Below, piece after piece: positions 34,777 to 44,142 of a stretch of DNA of 64,000 bases (positions are counted from its first letter, which is position 1; the number at the start of each line of letters is the position of its first letter). Position numbers and translations under genes: made by a program. The notes under the pieces were generated by a model. It was not told the DNA's origin. It searched no databases and was given only the letters and a program-made list of their open reading frames with translations. Origin of the DNA: Vibrio sp. FE10 (GTDB lineage Bacteria; Pseudomonadota; Gammaproteobacteria; Enterobacterales; Vibrionaceae); the NCBI RefSeq assembly GCF_030297155.1, contig NZ_AP028068.1:1984001-2048000 (forward strand), in the 5' to 3' direction.

Positions 34777-37247
34777 AATTACGTCAGATAAACATCACCC
34801 AACGACTCATTATTTCGAACCTTTTATCGTTATTGATCGTGAGCCTCGCCGTCATCATGGTGATTAGGTCGCTCTATTACGTCGAATCGACACTCAAAAC
34901 CGAAACCTCTACACACGTTTCAGAGTTGATAGTGAACTCCGAAATCAGTCGTCGAGTGTTCACTTTGACGTCTCGAGTAAAGTTACTCGAACAAACCTTT
35001 TTATTCAGTGAAACCACGCTGTCAGAAGAGGCATTTAACGTCGATTTCCAGCTTCAGCGACTGAGAGATTTGTCGACCAATGAAGGATTTTCGCAAAAAA
35101 TTGATGCCTTTATTAACAACTTCCACCGATTCTTGGGCAGCTCACTGGCACTGAATAGAATTTTTAAACAGACCAATAAAATTGATGCGACCTTGGCCGA
35201 TCAACTCAACCAACTCGAATTTGCTATCGCCGACAGTAAACTTAGACACCTAGATAAACCTGATTTCATTCGTTATAACAACGAGTTAGATCTCATCAAC
35301 ATGTTGCGCGAGTCTTTTCTTACCTCGGGGAAAATGGTCGGTGATATTCACAGTCGTATCACCCCAGAAACAGAAAAAGTACTGCTTATCGAAGTCGAAA
35401 AAGAACTCGATATTTTCTTACTTCACCTAGAAAACGTTGATATTGAAACTGCCGCTGTCATCGCAGAGAAAAAACGCATCAACCGCACTGTTAAACGATA
35501 CAACGCCGCCTTAAAACGCATTAGAGCTAACTTAGAGCAGCGTTGGTTAGTAATGGCGTCACTCTTAGAAGCACAAAGCGACTTGTTGGAAATGGTAGAA
35601 AACACCGAGTCACGCGTTCAAATTCAAGCCTTAGAACTAACCGATCAACTTGAAAAAGAGATCGGTTTATCTAGGTTGAACGCCATTGTTATGAGCTTTT
35701 TCGCTATTGTATTGTCGATGCTGTTAGTTAACCACGTGGTTAGACACCACATCAGACAGCCCCTCAACGCGCTAAGACATGGCTTCGACCGTTTAGAATC
35801 CGGTAGCCTCAAGCACCCGATCAACTTAGGCAGAAATGACGAATGGTCCCACTTAGAAAAAGCCTATAACAACATGGCATCAAGGTTGTCTGAAGCCTAT
35901 TTGGATCTCACAGAGGAGAAGAAGAACTTCGACTTCCTCGCCCACCACGATCCACTGACCAACTTAGCGAATCGACTATTAGCCACCAAGCAGTTAGACA
36001 AAGAAATTGAACGTTCGAGCGAGAACAACGTACCTTTCTTATTGTTTTATCTCGATATTGACGAATTTAAGACCATCAATGACTCGTTAGGCCACGCACC
36101 AGGCGACAACCTATTGGTCAATGTCTCTGACATCCTAAGTAACCTAGTCGGAGATAAAGGCTTTGTTGCTCGAATGGGTGGAGATGAGTTTTTGGTTATG
36201 TACTCGAACGTTGGTTTAGATGAGGGCGAACCAATCGCCGACCGCTTAAACCAAGCATTGAGAAAACCTTATTACATTGATGACAACTCTATCTTTGTAT
36301 CAGCCAGTATCGGCGTATGTGAATATCCGACTCACGGTTTGGATCGTGAAACCTTAATTCGAAACGCGGATACCGCCATGTATCACGCCAAGCGCAATGG
36401 TAGAGATCAATACAGAGTTTATGCTGACGAAATGACCCATGCGGTCAATGACTTAATCGAAACCAATATGGGGCTTCATCAAGCGATCGCCAATGACGAA
36501 CTGGAAGTCTACTTCCAACCTAAGGTGGATTTGAACTCGCAAGACATCATTGGAGCCGAAGCTTTGATTCGATGGAGACATCCCAAGTTAGGGCTACTGC
36601 CACCGGTTGATTTTCTTGAAGTCGCCGAGAGAAGTGACTTGATCATCGACATTGATAAGTGGGTGTTTAAGAAAGTCGCCAACCTGATCACCGAATGGCA
36701 ACGCGTGGGTATAGACCTGCAAGGTGTGATTTTCTCTATCAACTTCTCTGCGCGAATGTTCTATATGAATGACCTTGCTGAGCAGTTGCAAGTGATACTC
36801 GACGAAACAGATTGCAAACCACATCAGCTGCTTCTTGAAATCACTGAAAGAGACATGATGCGAGATTTCGAAACCTGTTCAAGAACCATAGAGGTACTTC
36901 ATTCTAAGGGCTATAAGATTGCAATTGATGATTTTGGGACTGGTTATTCTTCACTGTCAGTGTTGAAGAATTTGTCCGCTGATTGCGTCAAACTCGATCG
37001 AAGCTTTATCGAGGACATTAACTCGTCAAAGGTCGATTACGAGATCACTTGCGCGGTACTCAAACTCGCGCAAATATTGGATTTCTCAGTGATAGCTGAA
37101 GGTTTGGAAACCCAAAACCACGTTGAGACGCTGCGCCAGATAGGCTGCAAGTACGCTCAAGGCTATTTCTTTGCGCGACCTTTACCGGTTAATGATTGGG
37201 TATCTTACTTCTTGCTCAACTCAGAACAGAGGCAAAAAGAGGCATAA
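34773..37247 (+). CDS. Membrane GGDEF-EAL protein with periplasmic sensor domain
   Basis: 824 residues from ATG 34773, which overlaps the preceding stop; an in-frame TTG at 34761 is less likely. Membrane segments near 14-34 and 304-326 enclose a ~270-residue helical periplasmic domain. HAMP follows (LRHGFDRLESGSLKHPI), then GGDEF (ARMGGDEFLVMY, with HHDPLTNLANR upstream), then EAL (GAEALIRWRHP, DDFGTGYSSLS, KLDRSFI, EGLETQNH). Both catalytic signatures are intact, so cyclic-di-GMP synthesis and breakdown are both possible. The resemblance to MbaA plus the coupled binding-protein gene suggest ligand control of c-di-GMP. Confidence 0.93.
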   Translation: MKLRQINITQRLIISNLLSLLIVSLAVIMVIRSLYYVESTLKTETSTHVSELIVNSEISRRVFTLTSRVKLLEQTFLFSETTLSEEAFNVDFQLQRLRDLSTNEGFSQKIDAFINNFHRFLGSSLALNRIFKQTNKIDATLADQLNQLEFAIADSKLRHLDKPDFIRYNNELDLINMLRESFLTSGKMVGDIHSRITPETEKVLLIEVEKELDIFLLHLENVDIETAAVIAEKKRINRTVKRYNAALKRIRANLEQRWLVMASLLEAQSDLLEMVENTESRVQIQALELTDQLEKEIGLSRLNAIVMSFFAIVLSMLLVNHVVRHHIRQPLNALRHGFDRLESGSLKHPINLGRNDEWSHLEKAYNNMASRLSEAYLDLTEEKKNFDFLAHHDPLTNLANRLLATKQLDKEIERSSENNVPFLLFYLDIDEFKTINDSLGHAPGDNLLVNVSDILSNLVGDKGFVARMGGDEFLVMYSNVGLDEGEPIADRLNQALRKPYYIDDNSIFVSASIGVCEYPTHGLDRETLIRNADTAMYHAKRNGRDQYRVYADEMTHAVNDLIETNMGLHQAIANDELEVYFQPKVDLNSQDIIGAEALIRWRHPKLGLLPPVDFLEVAERSDLIIDIDKWVFKKVANLITEWQRVGIDLQGVIFSINFSARMFYMNDLAEQLQVILDETDCKPHQLLLEITERDMMRDFETCSRTIEVLHSKGYKIAIDDFGTGYSSLSVLKNLSADCVKLDRSFIEDINSSKVDYEITCAVLKLAQILDFSVIAEGLETQNHVETLRQIGCKYAQGYFFARPLPVNDWVSYFLLNSEQRQKEA

Positions 37248-37314
37248 CAGCTGTTAGCTTCATAACAGATCTTAGCTGCATAACAGGTCTTAGCTGCATA
37301 ACAGGTCTTAGCGG
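37243..37314 (+). repeat. Four 18-bp tandem units starting at the stop codon of the GGDEF-EAL gene
   Basis: Units CATAACAG(C/A/G)T(G/C)TTAGCT(T/G) lie at 37243-37260, 37261-37278, 37279-37296 and 37297-37314 (CATAACAGGTCTTAGCGG). The first contains the gene's own TAA, so each copy repeats an in-frame stop. Confidence 0.9.
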
Positions 37315-37439
37315 CATAAATGACTACATTGGGTAAGAAGCCTTGCCGAAAAACCGCTGCCTCAGCTCAGGGTATGGGATATTGGCTTTCTTTCCATTTA
37401 GAATCGCGCGAATGCCGCCAATAGCGGTGTCCCCTTAGG

Positions 37440-38345
37440 CTAACTGGATGTGTCCTTTGCTGCCGCTTTAATTTTAGCGCGCAGCCATTTATGGCTTGGC
37501 TCGTTAGTACGGCTTGGATGCCAGATCATACACATATCGAGATCTTCCAGTTCGAATGGTAATGGCAGTGTTTTTACATCGTACTTTTCAGCAAAACAAC
37601 GTACTGATGAAACGGGTAACACACCGATGTAATCAGAACCGTCAATAACAGGGAGCATCTCAACAACACCCGCAGCACGATAGACTATTCTACGTTTCTC
37701 GAGGTCACTGTAGTGTTCAGAGCTCAATAAGCTTTTACGTGCATGCCAACGAGAAACAACCACATGCTCAAGTGATAGGAACTGTTCCATATCGATTGTA
37801 TCGCCAACCGTAGGATGGTCTTTGCGACAAACCACCACTAACTCTTCTCTAGAAATTACCTCATGCTTAAGCATGGTTCTTCCTTTTGGCGTCATATCGA
37901 CAATAACATCGTGTCTTTGAAGCCTTAAATCAGACTCGTAATCTTCCGTAAATAGAGGGTGAACCTCTAGTGCGATACCCGGTGCAACTTGGCTGATTAA
38001 CTGCATAACTCTTGGCATCATTTCATAGCTCGCCGCCGAGACGCAGGCAATTGAAAACACGCGGCCTGAAGTTTTAGGATCGAAGTCTCTTGATGCGGAT
38101 AAAGTAGAAGTAAAGTTTTTAAGCGCAGCGGCCATTGCAGGATAGATATCAATAGCGAATGTGGTTGGCTCTACGCCAGATGTGGTTCGATGAAACAGTG
38201 GCTCGTCATAGATATCTCGCAACCTTGCAAGCGCTTTGCTCACAGCTGGTTGGCTTATATCCATACGATTAGCAGCTCTTGATAAGTTCTGCTCTTCATA
38301 AATTGCGACAAATATAGGAATTAAATTGAGTTCGGTACTTTTCAT
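37440..38345 (-). CDS. LysR-family transcriptional regulator
   Basis: 301 residues. The N-terminal winged helix-turn-helix reads LIPIFVAIYEEQNLSRAANR and MDISQPAVSKALARLRD, then EPLFHRT. The substrate-binding domain runs from about 90 to 295 (FSIACVSAASYEMMPRV; HDVIVDMTPKG; VVVCRKDHPT). It belongs to the NodD/LeuO-like part of the family. It lies downstream of the bat operon on the same strand but behind a hairpin, so it is probably transcribed separately. Targets are not identifiable here; the neighbouring bat, cytochrome and sulfatase genes are candidates. Confidence 0.9.
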   Translation of the reverse strand: MKSTELNLIPIFVAIYEEQNLSRAANRMDISQPAVSKALARLRDIYDEPLFHRTTSGVEPTTFAIDIYPAMAAALKNFTSTLSASRDFDPKTSGRVFSIACVSAASYEMMPRVMQLISQVAPGIALEVHPLFTEDYESDLRLQRHDVIVDMTPKGRTMLKHEVISREELVVVCRKDHPTVGDTIDMEQFLSLEHVVVSRWHARKSLLSSEHYSDLEKRRIVYRAAGVVEMLPVIDGSDYIGVLPVSSVRCFAEKYDVKTLPLPFELEDLDMCMIWHPSRTNEPSHKWLRAKIKAAAKDTSS

Positions 38346-38363
38346 ACAGTTCCATATTAAAGA

Positions 38364-38392
38364 GGCAGGTTCCCTATAGTAGAGAACCTGCC
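38364..38392 (-). terminator. Hairpin between bat operon and LysR gene
   Basis: GGCAGGTTC (38364-38372) pairs with GAACCTGCC (38384-38392). On the minus strand a weak T-rich tract (TTTAATA) follows, so it may end the bat operon, though the U-tract is poor. Confidence 0.6.
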
Positions 38393-38423
38393 GATTTTGT
38401 TCGATGCGAATAACTAAAGTTTG

Positions 38424-39803
38424 CTACTTAGTTCTATCTTTTAAGTCTGGCAAGGCTTTAGGAATTTTCAAGCGTTCAAAAATCGAACGAGAATTGCTTG
38501 AGTTTGACTTGTCACTGGGTAAGTTACGTAACCCTCTCCACAAACGAGTAAATAGGCTTTTATCTTCATGCCCTTGTTGGAAGGATTTACTGTCTTCTAT
38601 CCAACGTTTCTCTCCATTCAATTTACCAAGTTGCGCTTTACCCAGTTCTAGCTGAGTAGTCTGAGTTCGCAACTCACGATAGATAAAGGTTCTCAATGCA
38701 GACCAGTTACCTTGCTTAAGCAAACGACGTAATACCAACCAACTTGGCGTCGGGCGGTTTTTATAATAGCGCTTCAAGGAAACAACGAATGCAATACACA
38801 ATACCAGTGCCAAACCAACGCCAATAAAGATAGACAGGTAAGCTTTGATAAAGGATTGTAGTGTGTGTTTTGCTTCAAACACTTCGCCTTTTATCACAAC
38901 GCTTTCAAGACGCTGATTTTTGCTGTCCCACCATTGGAATGAAAATTCTGGCAAAGTGAATTCACCACCTTGCTGAATCACATAAACCGTCTCTTCAACT
39001 CGGCTAGAACGGTAGTCACCACGTTCTTGTGTGTCATCCAAACGATTAGGCTGAGGGTAAGCCTGATATTGCTGAGTCGATTCATTGGTCAACACATTTG
39101 GCAGTAAAACCGACAAGCTGTCTTTCGCTTTGATCGTCACTGTTCGTGTAACCGCATCACCCACCTTTAAGTCTTCGCTTGAGCGCTGCCATTGCTGTTC
39201 AACATCCACGTCTGTCGCAGAGAACCAAGGAGACTCGTCGCTTAATAAACCAGAAGGTAGTGAGGCTTCAAACTTAATCGGCTGCGTGTAAAGCGTGCCG
39301 CCAACGTTTGATCCATCAGGAGCAGACACTTGAACACGAACAGGTACCGTCGGAATCACAAACTCGCCCGATGTCATCGGATAGAGCGTCACTTCCCAAC
39401 GCTGGCGTGACCATGTCGTACCATCCACTCGTTCAGTGTAGTTTGTCGCCAGTTGGTTACGCTGCTTAGCAATGACATTAGGGATTTCGATGCTGCCAAT
39501 TCGCGTGCCACCGGTTAGCCAACGCGGAGTTGCCACCTCAATGGTCAGAATCACTTGCTCATTAACGCTGACTTTGGCTGGTGTAATTTTATCTCCTGAC
39601 TTTGGCTTTTCTCCAACCCAAGCGATCAGCTCGACATCACCACTCTTCTGCAGATCATAGATATCGGCCGCAGAAGCAAGAGTAGGTAAAACAGTGCTAA
39701 TTAATAGAACCATCGATACAAGCAAGGTCTTGGTTAGTTTAAAGGACTCTGAGCGCCCTACCTTTGATTGAACCGCTGCAAGAGCTAAATCAACTCGACT
39801 CAT
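38424..39803 (-). CDS. batD: BatD-family protein
   Basis: 459 residues with an N-terminal membrane/signal segment (TLLVSMVLLISTVLPTLASA), then beta-rich domains typical of BatD (VSVNEQVILTIEV; WEVTLYPMTSGEFVIPTVPVRVQ; QYQAYPQPNR). A membrane segment lies near 345-367 and a basic cytoplasmic tail follows. In MoxR-linked operons BatD is thought to act with the VWA proteins BatA/BatB in an envelope complex; its biochemical role is not established. It overlaps batB by 4 bp (ATGA) and is the last gene of the operon. Confidence 0.88.
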   Translation of the reverse strand: MSRVDLALAAVQSKVGRSESFKLTKTLLVSMVLLISTVLPTLASAADIYDLQKSGDVELIAWVGEKPKSGDKITPAKVSVNEQVILTIEVATPRWLTGGTRIGSIEIPNVIAKQRNQLATNYTERVDGTTWSRQRWEVTLYPMTSGEFVIPTVPVRVQVSAPDGSNVGGTLYTQPIKFEASLPSGLLSDESPWFSATDVDVEQQWQRSSEDLKVGDAVTRTVTIKAKDSLSVLLPNVLTNESTQQYQAYPQPNRLDDTQERGDYRSSRVEETVYVIQQGGEFTLPEFSFQWWDSKNQRLESVVIKGEVFEAKHTLQSFIKAYLSIFIGVGLALVLCIAFVVSLKRYYKNRPTPSWLVLRRLLKQGNWSALRTFIYRELRTQTTQLELGKAQLGKLNGEKRWIEDSKSFQQGHEDKSLFTRLWRGLRNLPSDKSNSSNSRSIFERLKIPKALPDLKDRTK

Positions 39804-41542
39804 TGTGTTTGCTCCTGTTTTGGTGCCTGTTCTTGTTTTGACGACGGCTCCTGTTGTGATGTCTGTTCGACCGAAGGCGCAGGATCTCTTAACTGAATCT
39901 GAAATTTCGACTTTAAGAAAAACTTAGGATCCGCTTCTACTCGCTTCAACCACTTGTCGGCAAGCTCTTGGCTACCCAAAATCTCATTGGCGTTAAGTGT
40001 TTCCTTAAGCATTAATTCAGCTACCGTTTCTTCTTCTGCACCATCACCCGTGCGCGGCTGGTCGTCCTCCAGCTCCAAAGATTCCTCAGGACCATCGGTG
40101 GTACCTGATTGGCTTTCACTGGTGCGATTAACCTCTTCGACAATACCACTCAGAACCGCTAAATTATTTTCTATATCGGCTTTTAATTCTGGAGACAAAT
40201 CGGGCTTCTCACTCAATGATTTGAGTAGATCGCGAGCAGCAAGGTACTCACGCTGTCGAGCTAATGCACTGGCTGCGTTATACAAACCATAATCGGTTTT
40301 GGTTTGCAAAAAGGCACTGTGAGCTAACTTAAAATCACGAGCATAGTAATAAGCCGCGCCCTTTCGCATTGGATCCTTAAAATGCTTGGCGGCTTCAAGG
40401 TATTCCTTTTGATTCAATAAACGTTGCCCTTGTTGATCAGGCGTCAGCCATAAATCCCACCACCATTGAGCTGTTTTATCCCAAACAGTCACGGACTCTT
40501 CAACCACTGGCTTGTCAGCAGTTAAACTGACCGTTTTCGCCAAAGTATGCGGAGAATACACGCTGCTTGTAATCAAAACACCAACCACACACCATTGAAC
40601 CAACCACCCTTTTCTAAACCACAACAGCATGATAATCACCATTGGAATAAGAAGGCCGTATCCCATGTCTTTCCAAGGCATTGAAGACTCACCGTTAAGT
40701 TGCATGTTTCTTTCAACCGCTTTGTTGAGTTGTTGGATATCGGAATTATCAACGGTCACTTCGATAAGTCGCCCACCCGTCTTGCTCGCTAGGCTACGCA
40801 ATGAATCGAGATCGACTGGATTATCGCTCACCACATTGCTATTTCCTGCCGCCAGAATGAGCAACTGATACGGGTTGTCGTTAAAGAAGCTTTCGAACGC
40901 CCTGATGGTACTTGGGTTAACACCATCTGATACCAACAACACTGACGAACCTAACTCACCAGACAATTGTTGGTTGATGAGTGGCAACGCTTCTTCTGCA
41001 GACTTACCTGATACCGGCATGATATCGGGTGTAATCGCCGCTAGAAACGGTTCGAATACCTTACTGTCTTGAGTCACAGGCATCGCAACGTGGGCACTGC
41101 CCGCATAAACAACCAAACCCGTGTTACCGCCTTTGCGCGCTGCGAGTAAGTCTCTAATTTTCTGTTTAGAGCGTTCTAAGCGACTCGGTGGTAAATCTTT
41201 AGCCAGCATCGACTCACTGTTATCAAGTACCACTAACATCGACGCTTTGTCTTCACCAAAAGGCGAAGCTTCACGTTGCCATGTTGGGCCCGAACAGATA
41301 ATGATGGCGATGGTCACAATAACCATCAGTAACTTCAGTGGTAATTGCTTGCGCCAACCGGTTTCCCCAATGGTCAATGCATCGCGTAAATGTGCAGGAA
41401 GGATGTCTTTCCACGTTGGCTTAGTCTCTTCTCTCCAACGAACCCATAACAGGAAGAACATCGGAATAAAGGCCAACAACCACAATGGTCGAATAAAGTG
41501 AAACTGGGTAAAGAACTGTTGCAACATGAGAGAATCAGGCAT
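39800..41542 (-). CDS. batB: BatB-like VWA-domain protein with TPR region
   Basis: 580 residues. Two N-terminal membrane segments precede a von Willebrand A domain with an intact MIDAS motif (VVLDNSESM, DxSxS) and LLVSDGVNPS; a third segment lies near 308-345. A TPR-like section follows (AAKHFKDPMRKGAAYYYARDF). The acidic C-terminus ends in a Gln/Glu/Lys-rich tail with repeated KQEQ. The VWA and TPR parts, usually separate as BatB and BatC, are fused here. It overlaps batA by 8 bp and batD by 4 bp. Confidence 0.88.
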   Translation of the reverse strand: MPDSLMLQQFFTQFHFIRPLWLLAFIPMFFLLWVRWREETKPTWKDILPAHLRDALTIGETGWRKQLPLKLLMVIVTIAIIICSGPTWQREASPFGEDKASMLVVLDNSESMLAKDLPPSRLERSKQKIRDLLAARKGGNTGLVVYAGSAHVAMPVTQDSKVFEPFLAAITPDIMPVSGKSAEEALPLINQQLSGELGSSVLLVSDGVNPSTIRAFESFFNDNPYQLLILAAGNSNVVSDNPVDLDSLRSLASKTGGRLIEVTVDNSDIQQLNKAVERNMQLNGESSMPWKDMGYGLLIPMVIIMLLWFRKGWLVQWCVVGVLITSSVYSPHTLAKTVSLTADKPVVEESVTVWDKTAQWWWDLWLTPDQQGQRLLNQKEYLEAAKHFKDPMRKGAAYYYARDFKLAHSAFLQTKTDYGLYNAASALARQREYLAARDLLKSLSEKPDLSPELKADIENNLAVLSGIVEEVNRTSESQSGTTDGPEESLELEDDQPRTGDGAEEETVAELMLKETLNANEILGSQELADKWLKRVEADPKFFLKSKFQIQLRDPAPSVEQTSQQEPSSKQEQAPKQEQTQ

Positions 41543-42614
41543 TGTTCTCTCCTTTCAAATTTTTCTTTGAAGAAACCAAAAGCGATCTTCTACGGATTGT
41601 CGCCAAGCTAAACGCAGTCAAATACATCACAACGACAATCGCCATCAAGTAATGGTGTAACCCCTGTTTAGGACGATAAGTCGTACTCTCATACAACTGA
41701 GGCTCTAGCTCACCGATTTGAGCGTAGGCTTTAGTCAGTTCATCGCGGTTGAGAGCTTCAAAAGCTTCACCACCAGACTCTTGCGCCACCCGCTTGATGG
41801 TTTCCATATCCAAAGCCACTTCTCCCACGGTTTGCGGATCACCCATGGCGATAACGTGAATACGAACGCCTTTCGCCTTGGCTACTTTGGCGGCATCGAT
41901 AGGTTCTACAAAGCTTCCAGTGTCATTACCATCGGTTAGCACAATCACAACTTTCTCTTTCGCGTTCGCATCAATACTTGAATCTTGAACCGCTGCACTC
42001 TGCTTCTCACTCTGTTCAAACACCTTGATCGCAAGGCCAATTGCATCGCCTAAGTGCGTACTCTGTCCTGCCATCGCCACGTCGGTTTGATTGAGTAGCT
42101 CAAGCCACACCTCTTGGTCGGCTGTAAATGGCGTCTGCACAAACGCAGCGTCACCAAACAGAATCAAGCCTAATCGGTCACCCTTTCGTGTTTTGGCAAA
42201 ATCAGCCAGCACGTCCTTGGTTGCGTCTAAACGAGAGATTTTATCGCCTTGTTGAGAAGTGAAATCTTGTTCAGCCATTGAGCCAGACAAATCAACCACC
42301 ACCATCACATCACGGCCTAATTGTTCACGAACTTGTGGCTCACCTAAGATGGTTGGTTTCGCTAACGCACAAACCACGAGTACCCAAGTGATAATCAGCG
42401 TGGTGCGTTGCCACCAGCTTGGTGTTAATTGGCTTGCTCCTTCTGAAGGTGCTTCACCAATCGCTTCAACCAGTTCACTGAAAAATGGCACTTTGATAGC
42501 CATTTGTTTGGTTCGATAAGCAGGTACGGCGAAGTATACAAGTAAAGGCAAAGGTAGTGCGATAAACCACAGTGGGTGCGCGAATTCAAAGCTAGCAGAT
42601 AAACTATCAAACAT
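41535..42614 (-). CDS. batA: BatA-like VWA-domain membrane protein
   Basis: 359 residues from ATG 42614, chosen for the GAGGGGC site upstream; the frame runs open to 42662 but that part lies within the previous gene. Membrane segments are near 12-30, 60-80 and at the C-terminus (HHYLMAIVVVMYLTAFSLATI). The VWA domain has MIDAS VVVDLSGSMAEQ and IVLTDGNDTGSF. It overlaps the DUF4381 gene by 8 bp. VWA domains bind metal and protein partners, and the MoxR ATPase of the same operon probably remodels them. Confidence 0.9.
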   Translation of the reverse strand: MFDSLSASFEFAHPLWFIALPLPLLVYFAVPAYRTKQMAIKVPFFSELVEAIGEAPSEGASQLTPSWWQRTTLIITWVLVVCALAKPTILGEPQVREQLGRDVMVVVDLSGSMAEQDFTSQQGDKISRLDATKDVLADFAKTRKGDRLGLILFGDAAFVQTPFTADQEVWLELLNQTDVAMAGQSTHLGDAIGLAIKVFEQSEKQSAAVQDSSIDANAKEKVVIVLTDGNDTGSFVEPIDAAKVAKAKGVRIHVIAMGDPQTVGEVALDMETIKRVAQESGGEAFEALNRDELTKAYAQIGELEPQLYESTTYRPKQGLHHYLMAIVVVMYLTAFSLATIRRRSLLVSSKKNLKGENNA

Positions 42615-43167
42615 TATCTTGCCCCTCTGGTTTCGCTTGTAACTCTGGTTTTGTTTGTACATCGGGTTTATGAAGTTTTAGCCACATCATCGCGGTTTGA
42701 ATCACCTCTAAACGCTGTTCAAAAGTCAAACGCACCTTAGGGTCAATTAGGCTTTGCATCCATAACCCCGATACTTCATCGGCAAAGAAAGCATTGCTGT
42801 TTGCACTCGTGCTAGCACTAACAGGCAGGTAAGCGTTCAAGCGGTTTATATAGGCTTGACCAAACAACTTGGCATTACCGCTGTCTAGATAACGAAGCAC
42901 CACTTTGAGCACCTTGAAGGTTCGCTCGGTTGAATTTTTGTCTCGCGCATCCAATAGCACGAGCTCTTTAAGCGCTTCTTTGCGATAACGATTATTCCAC
43001 CATCTTAGCGCCAAGCGATAAGTCAGATAGAAAGCAACCAATAGCAAGACCACGCCGAGGATCTTCCAGCCGATCGTTTGAGGAACCCAGCTCACGCTGT
43101 CGGGAATCGTGACATCATGCAGTTCGCGAAGGATATAAGTGCTAGGAGGCGTATGTTCAACGGCCAT
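42607..43167 (-). CDS. DUF4381 membrane protein of the MoxR/Bat operon
   Basis: 186 residues, one membrane segment near 33-55 (IGWKILGVVLLLVAFYLTYRLAL), N-terminus LRELHDVTIPDSVSWVPQTIGW as in DUF4381, then a basic helical cytoplasmic domain (NNRYRKEALKEL). The Pro/Lys/Glu tail ends in repeated QTKPELQAKPE-like sequence. It starts 1 bp from the end of the DUF58 gene. The molecular function of the family is unknown; the context is always MoxR-VWA operons. Confidence 0.85.
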   Translation of the reverse strand: MAVEHTPPSTYILRELHDVTIPDSVSWVPQTIGWKILGVVLLLVAFYLTYRLALRWWNNRYRKEALKELVLLDARDKNSTERTFKVLKVVLRYLDSGNAKLFGQAYINRLNAYLPVSASTSANSNAFFADEVSGLWMQSLIDPKVRLTFEQRLEVIQTAMMWLKLHKPDVQTKPELQAKPEGQDNV

Positions 43168-44130
43168 TTAGCGCCCTCCTACTAGTTTTTGAAGTTGTGA
43201 AATATGATTACCAGACGTGTCTAATTCAATATATGGGAGATTTTTCATCGCCATTAATTTAGCAAGAGATTGTTTTTGGAGCGCCGCTTTTTGAGCAAGG
43301 CTCTCGCTCGCAAGATTGACCTTAGATTGACTATCAAGATTGAGCTGAAAACGACCATCACCCACCACCCAGTTTGCGCTCGCAAGGTCTTGAGGCAATG
43401 ATTGTTCTAATGGGTCAGTCACCATAATCGCTAGGATGTCATTGTGTTGTTGAAGCTGCTTGAGTCGGTCAAGGTGTTGTTCTTGGCAGTCACGCCAATC
43501 ACTAATAAAAATTAAGGTCGACTGCTTGAGTCTCATTCGTTTTATCAGTTCAATCCACTGGCTAAATCCAACTCCCTCGCTGTCACTCACACTCACATCT
43601 AAGCTTTGATTAGCCTTGGTAAGATGCTTTAACTGAGCTAATAAATCAGATTGAGAACGCTGCGCTTTGGTATGAAAGAGCTTTTGATGTGAGGCTAAAA
43701 CAAAGCCGACACGGTCACCATCTTTTAGCACTCGCCATCCACACAATGCTGCGACTTCGGCCGCCACAACGGATTTCATGGTGTTTTGAGAAGCAAAGAA
43801 CATCGAGCTGCGCTGATCGACACAGATAATCACATTACGGTCTTTCTCTTCGGTATAGCTGCGAACATGAGGCTTACCCGTTCGCATCGTAACTTTCCAA
43901 TCGAGGTTACGGATATCATCACCCAATTGGTAATGACGTAATTCCTCGAAGTTCAGACCACGGCCACGGAACAGAGAATTATGTCTCCCCGACAGTACAC
44001 TGCCCGCCTTAAGATGAGGCAACAGAGAAAACGACTCAGCTTGAGCCTGTATTCGCACTAACCTTGAGTAATCACAGTATAATCGTGGATCAAGGCCTTG
44101 CGGCTTGGGAGCTTGTGTTGGCTTCGCCAT
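43168..44130 (-). CDS. DUF58 (VWA-like) protein of the MoxR/Bat operon
   Basis: 320 residues, no membrane segment. The DUF58 core is clear: GRGLNFEELRHYQLGDDIRN, then LDWKVTMRTGKPHVRSYTEE and IICVDQRSSMFF, a VWA-like metal site (D-x-R-S-S instead of DxSxS), and LIFISDWRDC. Such proteins are the usual partners of MoxR ATPases. It is spaced 12 bp from moxR and abuts the DUF4381 gene. Confidence 0.9.
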   Translation of the reverse strand: MAKPTQAPKPQGLDPRLYCDYSRLVRIQAQAESFSLLPHLKAGSVLSGRHNSLFRGRGLNFEELRHYQLGDDIRNLDWKVTMRTGKPHVRSYTEEKDRNVIICVDQRSSMFFASQNTMKSVVAAEVAALCGWRVLKDGDRVGFVLASHQKLFHTKAQRSQSDLLAQLKHLTKANQSLDVSVSDSEGVGFSQWIELIKRMRLKQSTLIFISDWRDCQEQHLDRLKQLQQHNDILAIMVTDPLEQSLPQDLASANWVVGDGRFQLNLDSQSKVNLASESLAQKAALQKQSLAKLMAMKNLPYIELDTSGNHISQLQKLVGGR

Positions 44131-44142
44131 GACGCCCCCTAG

